This document shows, in pieces, positions 1 to 9,054 of a stretch of DNA of 64,000 nt. Under the pieces are notes generated by a model. The model was not told where the DNA came from and ran no database searches. It saw nothing but the letters and a program-made list of their open reading frames with translations. A program made the position numbers and the translations under genes. The DNA lies in contig NZ_CP104562.2 of assembly GCF_025398155.2 (NCBI RefSeq), positions 4,278,001 to 4,342,000 on the forward strand, written 5' to 3'. Position 1 is the first letter of the stretch. Each line of letters starts with the position of its first letter. The stretch is from Roseateles amylovorans. GTDB lineage: Bacteria > Pseudomonadota > Gammaproteobacteria > Burkholderiales > Burkholderiaceae_C.

Positions 1-41
1 AAGTGAACCAGCAAGAAGGCTAGAACAAGGTATTCAGTCAC
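1..41 (-). CDS. Start of a membrane protein, candidate Rhs immunity gene (runs off window)
   Basis: A GTG at 41-39 overlaps the TGA of the Rhs tip (36-34) and opens a frame reading MTEYLVLAFLLVH before the window ends. The peptide is hydrophobic, like the first membrane span of a small immunity protein. Support is positional: other tips in this island are also followed by an overlapping small gene. Only 13 codons are visible, so the product is unknown. Confidence 0.35.
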   Translation of the reverse strand, partial: MTEYLVLAFLLVH

Positions 42-564
42 AGCCGCACTTCTTCCATTCGACGTTGGCCACTCTGGACTTGCCACGAACCGCCGCGACT
101 GACAGGTCGAATCCGAGCCCGGGACTAGGCGCTGCGCCTATGTCCGAGAAGTTCGACCCCAGCTGGTACCACGTCCAGCCCCCGACCAGAATGGCACCAG
201 CGTTCGCGCCCATTGCTCGGAACGTTCCCTCAAAGCCATTCGGGTAGATGTCGGTTTCGCCATCCTCGAAGGTCAATCCGCTGGCTCCCCCAGTAAGCCT
301 CGCGCCGAAGCCGGCGCCGACACCCCAAGCCTTCACTCGGATGTATGCGTACCGCCCGTTGACGCACTGGGACTTCAAGTCGAACCAGTAGGCGGCACCT
401 CCGACACCGGGAACGAGTGCAGCCGAGTACACCTCCCCAGACCACTTGATTAGCCCACTGGGGTCCGTGAACTTCGTCGGCTGGTTCTCCACGTAGGAAT
501 ACGTGTTGACGCCGCCTTCCAAGCCGATGGGGTCGGATTGGACGTAGCTCCGCCCAGGCACCCA
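34..564 (-). pseudogene. Orphan Rhs tip (core remnant plus variable C-terminus)
   Basis: Read leftwards, the frame begins to look like Rhs near 564 (GRSYVQSDPIGLEGG) and passes the usual end of the Rhs core (FTDPSG). It then continues about 140 residues into a unique tip rich in Gly, Ala and aromatic residues that ends WKKCGCD. No start codon or signal peptide is attached to the core remnant, so the piece is probably not translated alone. It could supply a new C-terminus to a complete Rhs gene by recombination in the conserved core. The tip fold and activity are not recognised. The Cys-Gly-Cys ending resembles the CGCQ ending of the complete tip at 1048. An overlapping downstream gene starts at 41. 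Confidence 0.6.
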
Positions 565-685
565 TCCGCCGTAGTTGACGGCGTTTTGTTGAGGCGTGGC
601 GCGGGGTTGCGGAGCGAAGTAGAAGACGGCCTCCCTTGGCGTGGTTTCCTTGCGCCGGCCGGTGCTGCCCGCTGTCCTGCGGCGG

Positions 686-1048
686 CTATTTCTTCCAGAA
701 CAGCACGAAGCACACAACTGCCAGAACCAAGATGGGCGGCAACAACCAGCGCAGTCCGTCGATTGCCAGCCGCTTGGCGGGCACGGCCAGTACGCGCTCG
801 GAGTACTCGACCACCGACCGAACCTCTGCATCGTCGAAGGGGTACGGCTGGCCCTTTGCGATTGCAGCAGCGATGGCTTGCAGTTCCTCTTTCGTCTTGC
901 CTCGGTACTCGCCATCAATCTCATAGGCCGTGGAGAGGATGAGCGACCTCGCTTTGTCCTCGACGTCCTGAGGCTGGAAGTGACACACGGCGCACTTGGC
1001 AGCGGGGCCCCGCTTGATGTTGCCGCAACGGATGCAGACGGCCAACAT
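686..1048 (-). CDS. Small zinc-ribbon, single-span membrane protein; candidate immunity protein of the Rhs operon
   Basis: A 120-residue protein. The start taken is the ATG at 1048, whose A is also the last base of the Rhs TGA (TGATG), so translation is probably coupled. An ATG at 1063 in the same frame is possible but would overlap further. The N-terminus has two CxxC pairs (CIRCGN, then CAVCHF), a likely zinc ribbon. The middle is acidic and amphipathic, and the last 20 residues are one membrane span (PPILVLAVVCFVLF) ending in WKK. It follows the Rhs tip directly, the usual place of an immunity gene, and a membrane-anchored cytoplasmic or periplasmic inhibitor would fit. The family was not recognised and immunity is inferred from position alone. 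Confidence 0.65.
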   Translation of the reverse strand: MLAVCIRCGNIKRGPAAKCAVCHFQPQDVEDKARSLILSTAYEIDGEYRGKTKEELQAIAAAIAKGQPYPFDDAEVRSVVEYSERVLAVPAKRLAIDGLRWLLPPILVLAVVCFVLFWKK

Positions 1049-3429
1049 CACTGGCAACCACATTGCTCTTGCTGCGCGTTGGTCCCGATTTGGTACCCCG
1101 CGTAGCCGGATGCCGCCGCAACACCGGGAACGCCCACCTGGACGCCCAATCGGGCAGCATTCGCCAGCGCAGCTTGAGTACCTCCCCAGTTCGGCGCAAA
1201 GCCCAACCATGTGTTCCAAGAAGCTGGCATTTCCAGTAGATTCCAGCCGCCGTTTACAACGCTCTCCGAAACAGCACCGCTCCGACCGGCAGCCTGAGAA
1301 ATCATCCAATGGTCCAGGCTCATGCCATTGGCACCCCCACGGGCACCCCAATACGCACGGCTAATGTTCTTGAACTTATTGGCGTTCGAAAAGAAATTGG
1401 CAACGCCAGTCAAACCTGCTCGCCCGACGATGCCGGCCCCGGAGCCAGTCAACGCCCATGAGCCGACCTCCCACCAATTGACGCACTTGAGATTGCCGCC
1501 GTTCCTGTAGAGCTGATAGCCCAGGTCGCCGAGCCCGCCGACGAGCCCACCAAGCAGACCAAACTCGCCGGTCGGATCCACATCGCCAACCGGGTTACCG
1601 TTGACGTATGCGAAAGTATTGATGCCCCCAGCTAACCCGATGGGGTCACTTTGGACATACCTCCCCGTCGTCGCGTCATAGTCCCGGAAGTAGTTGTAAT
1701 TCAGCCCCGACTCCTTGTCGAAGTACTGCCCGGGGAACCGCAGATTCACTGCCAGCGTCTCGATCGAGCTCGGAATCGCCTCCGCCGGCGTGGTTCCAAA
1801 CGGCTCGCTCAGCCAGCGCCAGCGCTGCGCACCAGCCATGTCGATCAGCAGGCGCGGCGCGTTCAGGTGGTCCGAGTACGCGTGATACACCCGCGGCTCG
1901 GTCGTGCTGGACGGCGTGATCACCGCCACCAACATGTCGCCCAGCCAGATGAACTCCTGCAGCGCCCCTCCGCCGCTGTTGTACTCCCCCTGCAGATGAC
2001 CGTCCAGGTCATAGGCGAAGTGGTACTTCTGCGCCCCTGAGATCTTGCGGGCCCGCTGACCCGCCGCGTTGTATGCATAGGCCGAGGTCACGCCCGCCTT
2101 GACCAGCCCCGCCATGCGCCCGTCCAGCCCGTAGGTGCTGGTGTAGCCCGAGGTGTCCGCAGTGGTGTTGCCCGCCGCGTCGTAGCTGAAGCTGCGCACC
2201 GGCGCGCTGATCTCATTGAGCCGGTTGCTGGTGGCCGAGGTCGTGTACGCCCGGCTGGCGCCGTTGAGCGTCACGCTGGTCCGGTTGCCGTTGGCGTCGT
2301 AGCCGATGGACCAGACCGACGTCGGCAGCGTCACCGTGGTCAGGCGCCCCAGTTCGTCGTAGCCGAAGGTCTGCTCCAGCGCCTGGGTGGCCGCTGTGGC
2401 CGCGCCGGTGGTGGCGTCCAGATGGGTGTAGCTGACGATGCGGTCGGCCGCGTCGTAGGTGAGGTCGCGCACGACGTCACCCAGCGGGTAGCGGACCAGT
2501 CGGCCATAGACGTCATAGACCCGCTCCTGCGCCTTGGTCCCGCTGTTGAGGTGCATCAACCAGCTGCGCAAGCCGCCAAATGGCTCCCACTGCAAGCCGC
2601 TGATCAAGGGCTTGGGCGTGGCGGTCCCGTCTGCGGCCAAGTAGAGCGCGGCAGGCAGTCCGCCCGCGTAGACGATGGTCAGCACCCGGCCCGAGGGATA
2701 GGTGATGCTGATGAGGTGCCCGGTGGCGTCGTAGGCATATCGCGTGCTCAGCACGATGCCGCCGACGTTCTGCACCTGGCTGATCACCCGGCCCTGCGCG
2801 TCGTAGCCGAACTGGGTGCTGCCCGTGGGGAAGGTGGCGGTGGTGAGCCGACCCACCCCGTAGCCGAAGGCCGTTCCCGTCTGGTCATAGGTCCACCCGT
2901 ACGTCTGGCTGGTCTGGCCGCTCTGCGTGTAGACGATCGACTTGAGCCGGTTGAGGTCGTCATACGCATAGGTGGCCAGCACGCCTCGGCTGTCGGTGCG
3001 CGTGAGCAGGTTGCCCGCGGCGTCGTAGGTGCTGTTGGCGGTGCCGGTGTCGGGACTGCTGAGTTGGGTCAGGTCCCCCAGTCCGTTGCGCTGGTAGGTG
3101 GTGACGAGGTTGCGGGGGTCGGTGACCTGCTTGACCTGGTCCTGCCCGTCGTAGCCCAGCGTGGTGGTGCCGTTCTTGGCGTCGGTGTTGGTGCGCAGCC
3201 GGTCCAGCGGGTCGTAGCCGTTTTGCGTGGTGAAGCCGAAGCCGCTCACCCCTTTGGCCTTGATGACCTTGGTGGGATTGCCCTTGGCGTCGTATTCGTA
3301 GTCGGTCACCGGCGCGGGCGAGACGGGCGGCGGCGGCAGCGTGGCGGCGTGTGCGAGGGGGCTGATGAGCGCCGCGGCCATCGCCACGAGCGTCATCCGG
3401 CGCCTCAGGCGCCCCAGGTGGTTCTTCAT
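1048..3429 (-). CDS. Secreted C-terminal Rhs half: YD repeats, Rhs core and variable tip
   Basis: A 793-residue protein starting at the ATG at 3429, preceded by AGGGAG five bases upstream. A GTG at 3435 overlapping the previous stop is less likely. A Sec signal peptide (MTLVAMAAALISPLAHA) is followed by about 560 residues of YD repeats (YDAKGNPTK, YDPLDRL, YDALNRL type) and the Rhs-associated core (LNAPRLLID, LRFPGQYFDKESG, GRYVQSDPIGLAGG). The core ends at VDPTG. The roughly 170-residue tip is unique: Gly-rich, with an NGMSLDHWMISQ segment that could hold catalytic residues, and ending QEQCGCQ. In known Rhs proteins the repeats form a shell around the tip toxin. Here the N-terminal half of the shell is encoded by separate upstream genes (3432-5990 and 5995-8658). 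The tip activity is unknown. Confidence 0.85.
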   Translation of the reverse strand: MKNHLGRLRRRMTLVAMAAALISPLAHAATLPPPPVSPAPVTDYEYDAKGNPTKVIKAKGVSGFGFTTQNGYDPLDRLRTNTDAKNGTTTLGYDGQDQVKQVTDPRNLVTTYQRNGLGDLTQLSSPDTGTANSTYDAAGNLLTRTDSRGVLATYAYDDLNRLKSIVYTQSGQTSQTYGWTYDQTGTAFGYGVGRLTTATFPTGSTQFGYDAQGRVISQVQNVGGIVLSTRYAYDATGHLISITYPSGRVLTIVYAGGLPAALYLAADGTATPKPLISGLQWEPFGGLRSWLMHLNSGTKAQERVYDVYGRLVRYPLGDVVRDLTYDAADRIVSYTHLDATTGAATAATQALEQTFGYDELGRLTTVTLPTSVWSIGYDANGNRTSVTLNGASRAYTTSATSNRLNEISAPVRSFSYDAAGNTTADTSGYTSTYGLDGRMAGLVKAGVTSAYAYNAAGQRARKISGAQKYHFAYDLDGHLQGEYNSGGGALQEFIWLGDMLVAVITPSSTTEPRVYHAYSDHLNAPRLLIDMAGAQRWRWLSEPFGTTPAEAIPSSIETLAVNLRFPGQYFDKESGLNYNYFRDYDATTGRYVQSDPIGLAGGINTFAYVNGNPVGDVDPTGEFGLLGGLVGGLGDLGYQLYRNGGNLKCVNWWEVGSWALTGSGAGIVGRAGLTGVANFFSNANKFKNISRAYWGARGGANGMSLDHWMISQAAGRSGAVSESVVNGGWNLLEMPASWNTWLGFAPNWGGTQAALANAARLGVQVGVPGVAAASGYAGYQIGTNAQQEQCGCQ
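1621..2276 (-). repeat. Rhs core repeat, copy A (inside the complete gene)
   Basis: A segment of about 655 bp coding the end of the YD region and the Rhs core. It is nearly identical in DNA to 11386-12041 and, in part, to 16168-16486 and 17626-17830, all in the same orientation. Such copies can recombine and exchange tips. Confidence 0.85.
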
Positions 3430-3431
3430 CT

Positions 3432-5990
3432 TCACTCCCTGCCTGTCGATTGTTGTGTGCGGCTCAGCGCGTCATAGACCCGGGCCATGCTGCGGCGCAG
3501 CGCCCCACTCGGGTCCGTCGCCTCTTCCTTGGTCCGGTTGCCGCGCTGGTCCAGCGTGTAGCGGATGCGGTTGCCTTGGTTGTCGGAGACGGCCACCAGG
3601 CGATGGGCGTCGTCGTAGTCGTACGCCGCGAAGCTCCCGTCCGGTTGCGTGACCTGCTTGAGCAGGCCGGTCGGCCAGTAGGCGTAGCCGGTGGTCGCTC
3701 CGTTCTGAGTGACCGAGGTCAGCCGCTGACGCGCGTCGTAGGTGTAGCTGGTGCTGATGCCATTGGCGTCGATGACCTCCAGCGCCTGGCCGAAGGCGTT
3801 GTAGCGCGGGAAGCTGGTGACGTGGCCCGCGACGTTGGTGGCGGACTTGAGGTCGCCGGGGTAATGGTCTGCGGTGCGGTCGGTGTAGTACTCGTTGGTG
3901 AGCACGGTCTTGCCACGCGGGTCGACCTCAGTGAGGACGCGGCCCTGCGCGTCGTAGGTCCAGCTCCAGGTACGGGCAGCCACGCCGGGCTGCGCTGCGG
4001 CGTTGAAACCCGCTGCGCCGTTGACGTCCGTGGTGGCTTGCTCGACACGCTTGCAAAGCACGACGATGGGCTTGCCATCCGGCAGCAGAGCGTCTGCCGG
4101 AGCGCAGGACGCCACGGCGTTGGCGTTGAGCGGGTCGGGTTGGCCGTTGTAGACGTAGGTCGTCACTCGGCCGGGCTCGGCGACTTGGCTCTGCTTGCGC
4201 CACACGGGGATCCACTGAGAGCTCACCATGCGGGCTCCGACCGGGAGGGTCGGACTTGCAGCCAACAGCGGTGCACATGATGCGCCCGCGCCAACGCCCT
4301 CAACGCGCCGTGTTTCCAAATGCCGACCGGCGTCGTAGGCGTGACAGGACTGCGTACCGTTGAAGTCGACTTTACGAGTCTGATTGCCAAAGGCGTCGTA
4401 CTCAGCACTGGACGTCGCCGCATCGCATCCCGCGCCTGCGGGCTGGCCGCGACTTTGGAGCACCGTCGCACCGTCGATGATGGCGCTGGTCATCTCGCTG
4501 ACTTGACCGTCGGGGCCGTGAACCACGACCGACGTCGGATCTCCTCGCCGCAAGGTGCGAACCAAAGCGCCGCGGCTTTCGTCGTACTGCTCAATAAACT
4601 GCCATTGCGGTGGGGCCGACCATTCGAGCGTCCATTTCGGACCGGTTGCGCCTCCGGTTTGCGTGGATATAGCACGACCCTGGCCATCGTATTCATAACT
4701 GCCGTAGACCGACCCATTCTCATCAATCAACGAAGAAATGAGCCAAGGTTTGCCGGGTGAGTCATAGTTGTACGTGCGTCGCGTACCGTCCGGGAAATCG
4801 ATGGTAGTCAACATCCCGGCCTCTGAATAACCAAAGCTATACACCTGCCCAGCGGGATCGGTTACCGCTTTCACTCTGACCCTGAAAAATCGAAACGGGA
4901 CTTTTTCATACTGAAATCGGACCATCCGGCCTGACTCGTCCGTTATCGAATCAATGACCTGAATCGTGGCCCTCTTGCTGATTGTGAATGCTCCGTAGGC
5001 GTATGAGAGCCTTCGACCATCCGCATAGGTCTGCGTCAGGATGGATGCAATTCGCGGGTCCCGACTGATCTGCTGGTATGTCTCCACGGCTTCAGATTCA
5101 GCATCGTAGTAATAACGGCCAAGGTTTGAGTCGATCGGCGGGTATGGATCGACATCAAGCACATTGCGATCAGATCGATAATATTGAAAAAACGACTTCC
5201 ACACCCCACCGCCACGCTGGAAAAGCACACCAAAGTCACGATAGTTATTCTGCCAAATTCCGCGCTTATGGACGTTACTAAACCAACCATCACCGAAAGA
5301 CATTTGACCCTGTAAATGCAAGGTATCAGAGACGCCCTTGCGCATGAAGTTGTAGTCAGCGTTTAGATTGTGTCCACGCCCCCAGGACAGAAGCGGCTGC
5401 CGTTGATATTTCACACCATTGAGCGGCCCCACCGGGTTGCCGACCGTAGGGCATTGTTTGACTTCCTCTTTAGAGATATCGTTTGTCTGCACACATCTAT
5501 TACTATTGGGATCCCAGGCCGTTCCCAATGCTCGTCCGCAGGCCAAAAAAAGCTGTAAGTCGAGGTTATAAATAGTATCAGAGCCCGGGTCACCAGTATA
5601 GGAATAAACATACCTCATTCGAAATTCAAAGGGACAGGCCACCCCAATGAGCCCGTAGATATCTGCCTCTTCGCAAGGTTTAATGTCTTGGAATGAACGG
5701 TATACCGTAAATTCACCATCACCAAATGGCTGAAAATGCTGAGAAGCATAAGCAAAGAACTTACCCGCCATCTCTTCCGCCGACCCTGCGCATTCACCTG
5801 ATTTCGGTATCCAATCAAACGAGTTATACACACACCAACGTTCACCGGCCTGAATACTCTCTGCATATACAAAGGATGTACTGCACCATGCTGACACTGC
5901 AATCAGCAGCTTCACGAAGATATTACAACGTGGAAAACAAGATTTCAGGCCGCAAAAATACGCGTGAAAATTAATTGAGCTAGCTTTCAT
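3432..5990 (-). CDS. Secreted N-terminal Rhs half, paralogue 2
   Basis: An 852-residue protein. The ATG at 5990 has GGGAGGGAG upstream, inside the end of the preceding gene. The N-terminus (hydrophobic stretch FVKLLIAVSAWCSTSFVYA) is a long Sec signal peptide. Residues about 45-420 are Cys-containing with scattered YD-like motifs. Residues about 430-852 are YD repeats and closely parallel the C-terminal half of the 5995-8658 product, ending in the same place (ALSRTQQSTGRE versus ALGRTKQATGRE). There is no Rhs core and no tip, which are supplied by the next gene. The stop overlaps the GTG/ATG start region of that gene but lies out of frame, so read-through would not fuse them. The first 1.3 kb of the gene (about 4700-5990) is clearly more A+T-rich than the rest, as if the N-terminal domain had been exchanged. 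Confidence 0.8.
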   Translation of the reverse strand: MKASSINFHAYFCGLKSCFPRCNIFVKLLIAVSAWCSTSFVYAESIQAGERWCVYNSFDWIPKSGECAGSAEEMAGKFFAYASQHFQPFGDGEFTVYRSFQDIKPCEEADIYGLIGVACPFEFRMRYVYSYTGDPGSDTIYNLDLQLFLACGRALGTAWDPNSNRCVQTNDISKEEVKQCPTVGNPVGPLNGVKYQRQPLLSWGRGHNLNADYNFMRKGVSDTLHLQGQMSFGDGWFSNVHKRGIWQNNYRDFGVLFQRGGGVWKSFFQYYRSDRNVLDVDPYPPIDSNLGRYYYDAESEAVETYQQISRDPRIASILTQTYADGRRLSYAYGAFTISKRATIQVIDSITDESGRMVRFQYEKVPFRFFRVRVKAVTDPAGQVYSFGYSEAGMLTTIDFPDGTRRTYNYDSPGKPWLISSLIDENGSVYGSYEYDGQGRAISTQTGGATGPKWTLEWSAPPQWQFIEQYDESRGALVRTLRRGDPTSVVVHGPDGQVSEMTSAIIDGATVLQSRGQPAGAGCDAATSSAEYDAFGNQTRKVDFNGTQSCHAYDAGRHLETRRVEGVGAGASCAPLLAASPTLPVGARMVSSQWIPVWRKQSQVAEPGRVTTYVYNGQPDPLNANAVASCAPADALLPDGKPIVVLCKRVEQATTDVNGAAGFNAAAQPGVAARTWSWTYDAQGRVLTEVDPRGKTVLTNEYYTDRTADHYPGDLKSATNVAGHVTSFPRYNAFGQALEVIDANGISTSYTYDARQRLTSVTQNGATTGYAYWPTGLLKQVTQPDGSFAAYDYDDAHRLVAVSDNQGNRIRYTLDQRGNRTKEEATDPSGALRRSMARVYDALSRTQQSTGRE

Positions 5991-5994
5991 TTAA

Positions 5995-8658
5995 TTACTC
6001 CCTCCCAGTCGCCTGCTTGGTTCGCCCCAACGCATCAAAAGCTCGCGACACAGACCTCCTGAGCTCCCCACTCGGATCCTTCACCGCTTCCCGCGTCCGA
6101 TTGCCGCTACTGTCCAGCGTGTAATCAATCCGATTGCCGAGTTGGTCTGAGATACCCACCAGCCGATGCGCATCGTCGTAGTCGTAGGACACCGAACTGC
6201 CGTCGGCCTGCGTGGTCTGCTTGAGCAGCCCGGTGGGCCAATAGGCGTAGCTGGTGGTGGACCCGTTCTGCGTCACCGAGCTGACGCGCTGGCGTGCGTC
6301 GTAGGTGTAGGTGCTGCTGATACCGTTCGGGTCGACCACTTCCAGCGGCTGTCCGTAGGCGTTGTAGCGAGGAAAGCTCGTCACGTGACCGACCGCGTTG
6401 GTGGTGCTCTTCAGGTCCCCCAGCGTGTGGTCCGCTGTGGTGTCGGCGTAGTACTCGTTGGTCACCGTGGTCTTTCCCCGCGGGTCGACTTCCGTGAGCA
6501 CTTGGCCGAAACCGTTGTAGGTCCAGCGCCAGGTCCGAGCAGCCAAACCGCTCTGGGGCACAGCGGCAAAGCCCAAAGCGCCGGTTGCATCGGTGGTGGG
6601 CTGTTCAATGCGCTTGCACAACACCGACTGCGGACTGCCATCGGGCAATACCGTCGCCCCGCCGGTCACGCAGTGGCGCACCACATTGCCTTGGGTGGGA
6701 TCGGGCTGTCCGTTATATACCCAGGTGGTGATCACGCTCGGCTGCGCGGTGCGCGTCACCAGATTCCAAACAGGATGCCATTGCGTAGTTGTCTGACGGG
6801 CCTGCGCAGGCAGCGCCGACCAGGCGGCAGCGCATTCCATGGCGGTGGTCAAACCATCGATGCGCGCGGTCTCGGTATTGCGGTCGGTGTCGAAACGCAT
6901 GCAGCTGCGATGACCGTTGTAGTCATCCGACTGGGTCACGTTTTGATTGGCGTCCAGCACTCGGCGAGCGGTCGCTGGGGCGCTGCCTGCGCCGGCGGCC
7001 TGGGTTCTGGAGGTCCACTTCGCCGAGCCAAAGATAGAGGTCGCCGCGAGCTTCTCATCATGACCATTCGGCCACTTGACGGTGACATCAATGCCGGGAC
7101 TAAGCGTGTGATCAAGCCAAATGACGTTGGCCAATGGGTCATAACTTTCTCTGGTGGACCAGACGCTAGGCTCCCGCCATGTCACCGAATAGGCGTCCAA
7201 ACCCAAGGCGCGTCGAGTGCCGATGGCGCGCCCAGACTCATCGTAGGTATAAGTGCCGGCTCGCACACCGTTTTCATCGAGGTAGCCCGTGAGCGGCCAA
7301 CCCAGCGCATGTTCATAAAGAAAGTCTCGCGAGTAGCCGTCATTCCAGACAAGTCTGCTGATCGTGCCACCCTTGTATTCGACGGCGGTCCGCCCATTTC
7401 CAGGATCCACTACCGCCGCCACTCGTGCCGATGGGTCCTGTGCTGAGTACTCCATCCGCCACACACGCCCGAATTGGTCCACCAGCCTCGTTGGCCGCCC
7501 CTCTTCCTGTATCAATGGATAGTCGGCGCCTGTGCTTCGCTCGATTTGCAGCGTTGCACCGTCGCTTCGCCAGACCTTCAAAAGACGGCCGCGAGCATCG
7601 TACTGTTCCAGCCACTTTCCCTTGGCGTCGCGATAGACATAACCTTGGCCAGAGGCCGTCAGGCGATCGCCGATGAGGCCGCCAGCTGGAACGAACCCTC
7701 CACCTGGAAGACTCGTAAAAGTCGTCCAGAGCCCATCGCCTCTAGCAGCGTTGACCAAGGTCACACCATTGCTCTGGGGAAAGATGAACAACGCTCTGTC
7801 GAAAGTTGCAGTCCATTCACCGAAGCTCTGCGGATCAGAATGGAGCGTCGGTGCCAGCCCGTCGGTGTAGGGGACGCGCCGAATCGAATTGAAGGTCAGA
7901 CGGATAGGCAGCCAGGGCTGCCACCCCGCCTCTACCGACTGCGTCTTCGCGCCAATAGGTGCCATTACTGGATTGCCATGACACGTGTCGCAAGGAAGGA
8001 CGACGTAACGATCGCGTACAGGCGCGCAGGCGTGACGTTCAGGAATGAAGACCTCTCCAGGCGAGCATACGCACTGTCGAGAGGCGATATCGAAAAGACC
8101 TCTCACCGTGGAACAGTCCTTGTAGGACGTCAGAGTGGACGGGGTTATGACGGTAGTAATGGTCCCAGTTTGGTCACCTTCGCACACCGCAGCTCCGATA
8201 TCGCCACCAAGCCAACGCCCGCGGTCCTTGGCAATGCCAACCATGGGGCAATCGACCGCGCCGTCCGTCGCGCCTGCCCTCACCGAACAGGCGCCCACTG
8301 CGGAGAAGGTCATCGGCGAGCGGCAATGGCTCGGCGCCGAGTAATACTGATTGCCAAAAGCGACTGCCCGTTCCCTTGCATCTTCCGGTACCCCATAGGC
8401 GCCGCCTCTAACGACCACGTTGTAGTACGGGCCGTAAACGCGCGGGAAATCGGGGAGACTGGGAGGATCACCCACATACGCGGCGCCCTCGAAACTTGCG
8501 GAATAGGCAGGGCTTAGCCAGTCTTTGGGAATGACTCGACTGTATGCGTGCGCAACTGTAGGAAGCGCGGCCAAAAGGAGCCATGCCAAAACTGCGACGA
8601 ACTCACGAATTCCGTGGCACTCAGACCGTTGGATGCTTGCGCCGTTGCTAAATCTCAA
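5995..8658 (-). CDS. Secreted N-terminal Rhs half, paralogue 1 (first gene of operon)
   Basis: The best start is a TTG at 8658 with AGGGAG six bases upstream, giving about 887 residues whose N-terminus (REFVAVLAWLLLAALPTVAHA) is a normal Sec signal peptide. The frame also has an ATG at 8745, but this would put 29 extra residues ahead of the signal. A Cys-rich segment follows (about residues 80-230), then a segment near residue 230 that opens the Rhs shell (CHGNPVMAPIGAKTQS, reminiscent of the GNPVNPxTGxK motif). YD repeats run to the end at ALGRTKQATGRE. It has no core or tip. The next gene starts four bases after the stop. The C-terminal ~420 residues are paralogous to 3432-5990, but the N-terminal domains differ. 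Confidence 0.8.
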   Translation of the reverse strand: MRFSNGASIQRSECHGIREFVAVLAWLLLAALPTVAHAYSRVIPKDWLSPAYSASFEGAAYVGDPPSLPDFPRVYGPYYNVVVRGGAYGVPEDARERAVAFGNQYYSAPSHCRSPMTFSAVGACSVRAGATDGAVDCPMVGIAKDRGRWLGGDIGAAVCEGDQTGTITTVITPSTLTSYKDCSTVRGLFDIASRQCVCSPGEVFIPERHACAPVRDRYVVLPCDTCHGNPVMAPIGAKTQSVEAGWQPWLPIRLTFNSIRRVPYTDGLAPTLHSDPQSFGEWTATFDRALFIFPQSNGVTLVNAARGDGLWTTFTSLPGGGFVPAGGLIGDRLTASGQGYVYRDAKGKWLEQYDARGRLLKVWRSDGATLQIERSTGADYPLIQEEGRPTRLVDQFGRVWRMEYSAQDPSARVAAVVDPGNGRTAVEYKGGTISRLVWNDGYSRDFLYEHALGWPLTGYLDENGVRAGTYTYDESGRAIGTRRALGLDAYSVTWREPSVWSTRESYDPLANVIWLDHTLSPGIDVTVKWPNGHDEKLAATSIFGSAKWTSRTQAAGAGSAPATARRVLDANQNVTQSDDYNGHRSCMRFDTDRNTETARIDGLTTAMECAAAWSALPAQARQTTTQWHPVWNLVTRTAQPSVITTWVYNGQPDPTQGNVVRHCVTGGATVLPDGSPQSVLCKRIEQPTTDATGALGFAAVPQSGLAARTWRWTYNGFGQVLTEVDPRGKTTVTNEYYADTTADHTLGDLKSTTNAVGHVTSFPRYNAYGQPLEVVDPNGISSTYTYDARQRVSSVTQNGSTTSYAYWPTGLLKQTTQADGSSVSYDYDDAHRLVGISDQLGNRIDYTLDSSGNRTREAVKDPSGELRRSVSRAFDALGRTKQATGRE

Positions 8659-9030
8659 TGCACTCTCCCTCTGGTCAACGCGGGTCACCCAGCGCCAGGC
8701 GCCAAGTGCGTGAGGGGAGACGATATAGCTACACGGACCGAGCAAGATCAGTCGCTGACTTCAGACGGTTGCTGGGATTGCGTCGTCCATCAAGTCGCTT
8801 TCACATGGCCCGCGCGCATCTAACGTGCACTATCGGTGCCCCTCCCCTGGAACGGGCGCGATTCTGGCAGACGCTTCGCTCGATGACGATGGCGGTTGTG
8901 TAACGGCCCCTTCTAGCGTCGGTCCGGCCTGATCGGATCGCTGCAAAGTTGCATCTGTGCGCTATACCGCATATCCAACCAAGCGAATGGCCTGGCGCCA
9001 AATAACAAAGCGCCTGATGCACAGTGGTCT
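8659..9030. other. Upstream region of the Rhs operon, no gene seen
   Basis: About 370 bp between the operon start and the left end of the IS2-like element. It should hold the operon promoter, but no clear -35/-10 pair was found. Two stretches match sequence beside the tolC terminator: the GGCGCGATTCTGGCA motif near 8855 (compare 19225) and 9004-9024, which matches 19350-19370 at 20 of 21 bases. Confidence 0.5.
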
Positions 9031-9054
9031 TGCCCCCGCACAACCGGACAGGGT

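Noticed and set aside
1049..1351. Upstream extension of the small zinc-ribbon gene to 1351
   Set aside because: It overlaps the Rhs tip in another frame and has Cys/Arg-rich shadow composition; the TGATG overlap at 1048 fits better.
1070..1615. A named nuclease family for the complete Rhs tip because of its DHW segment
   Set aside because: A single His-containing motif is not enough to assign an HNH or RNase family.
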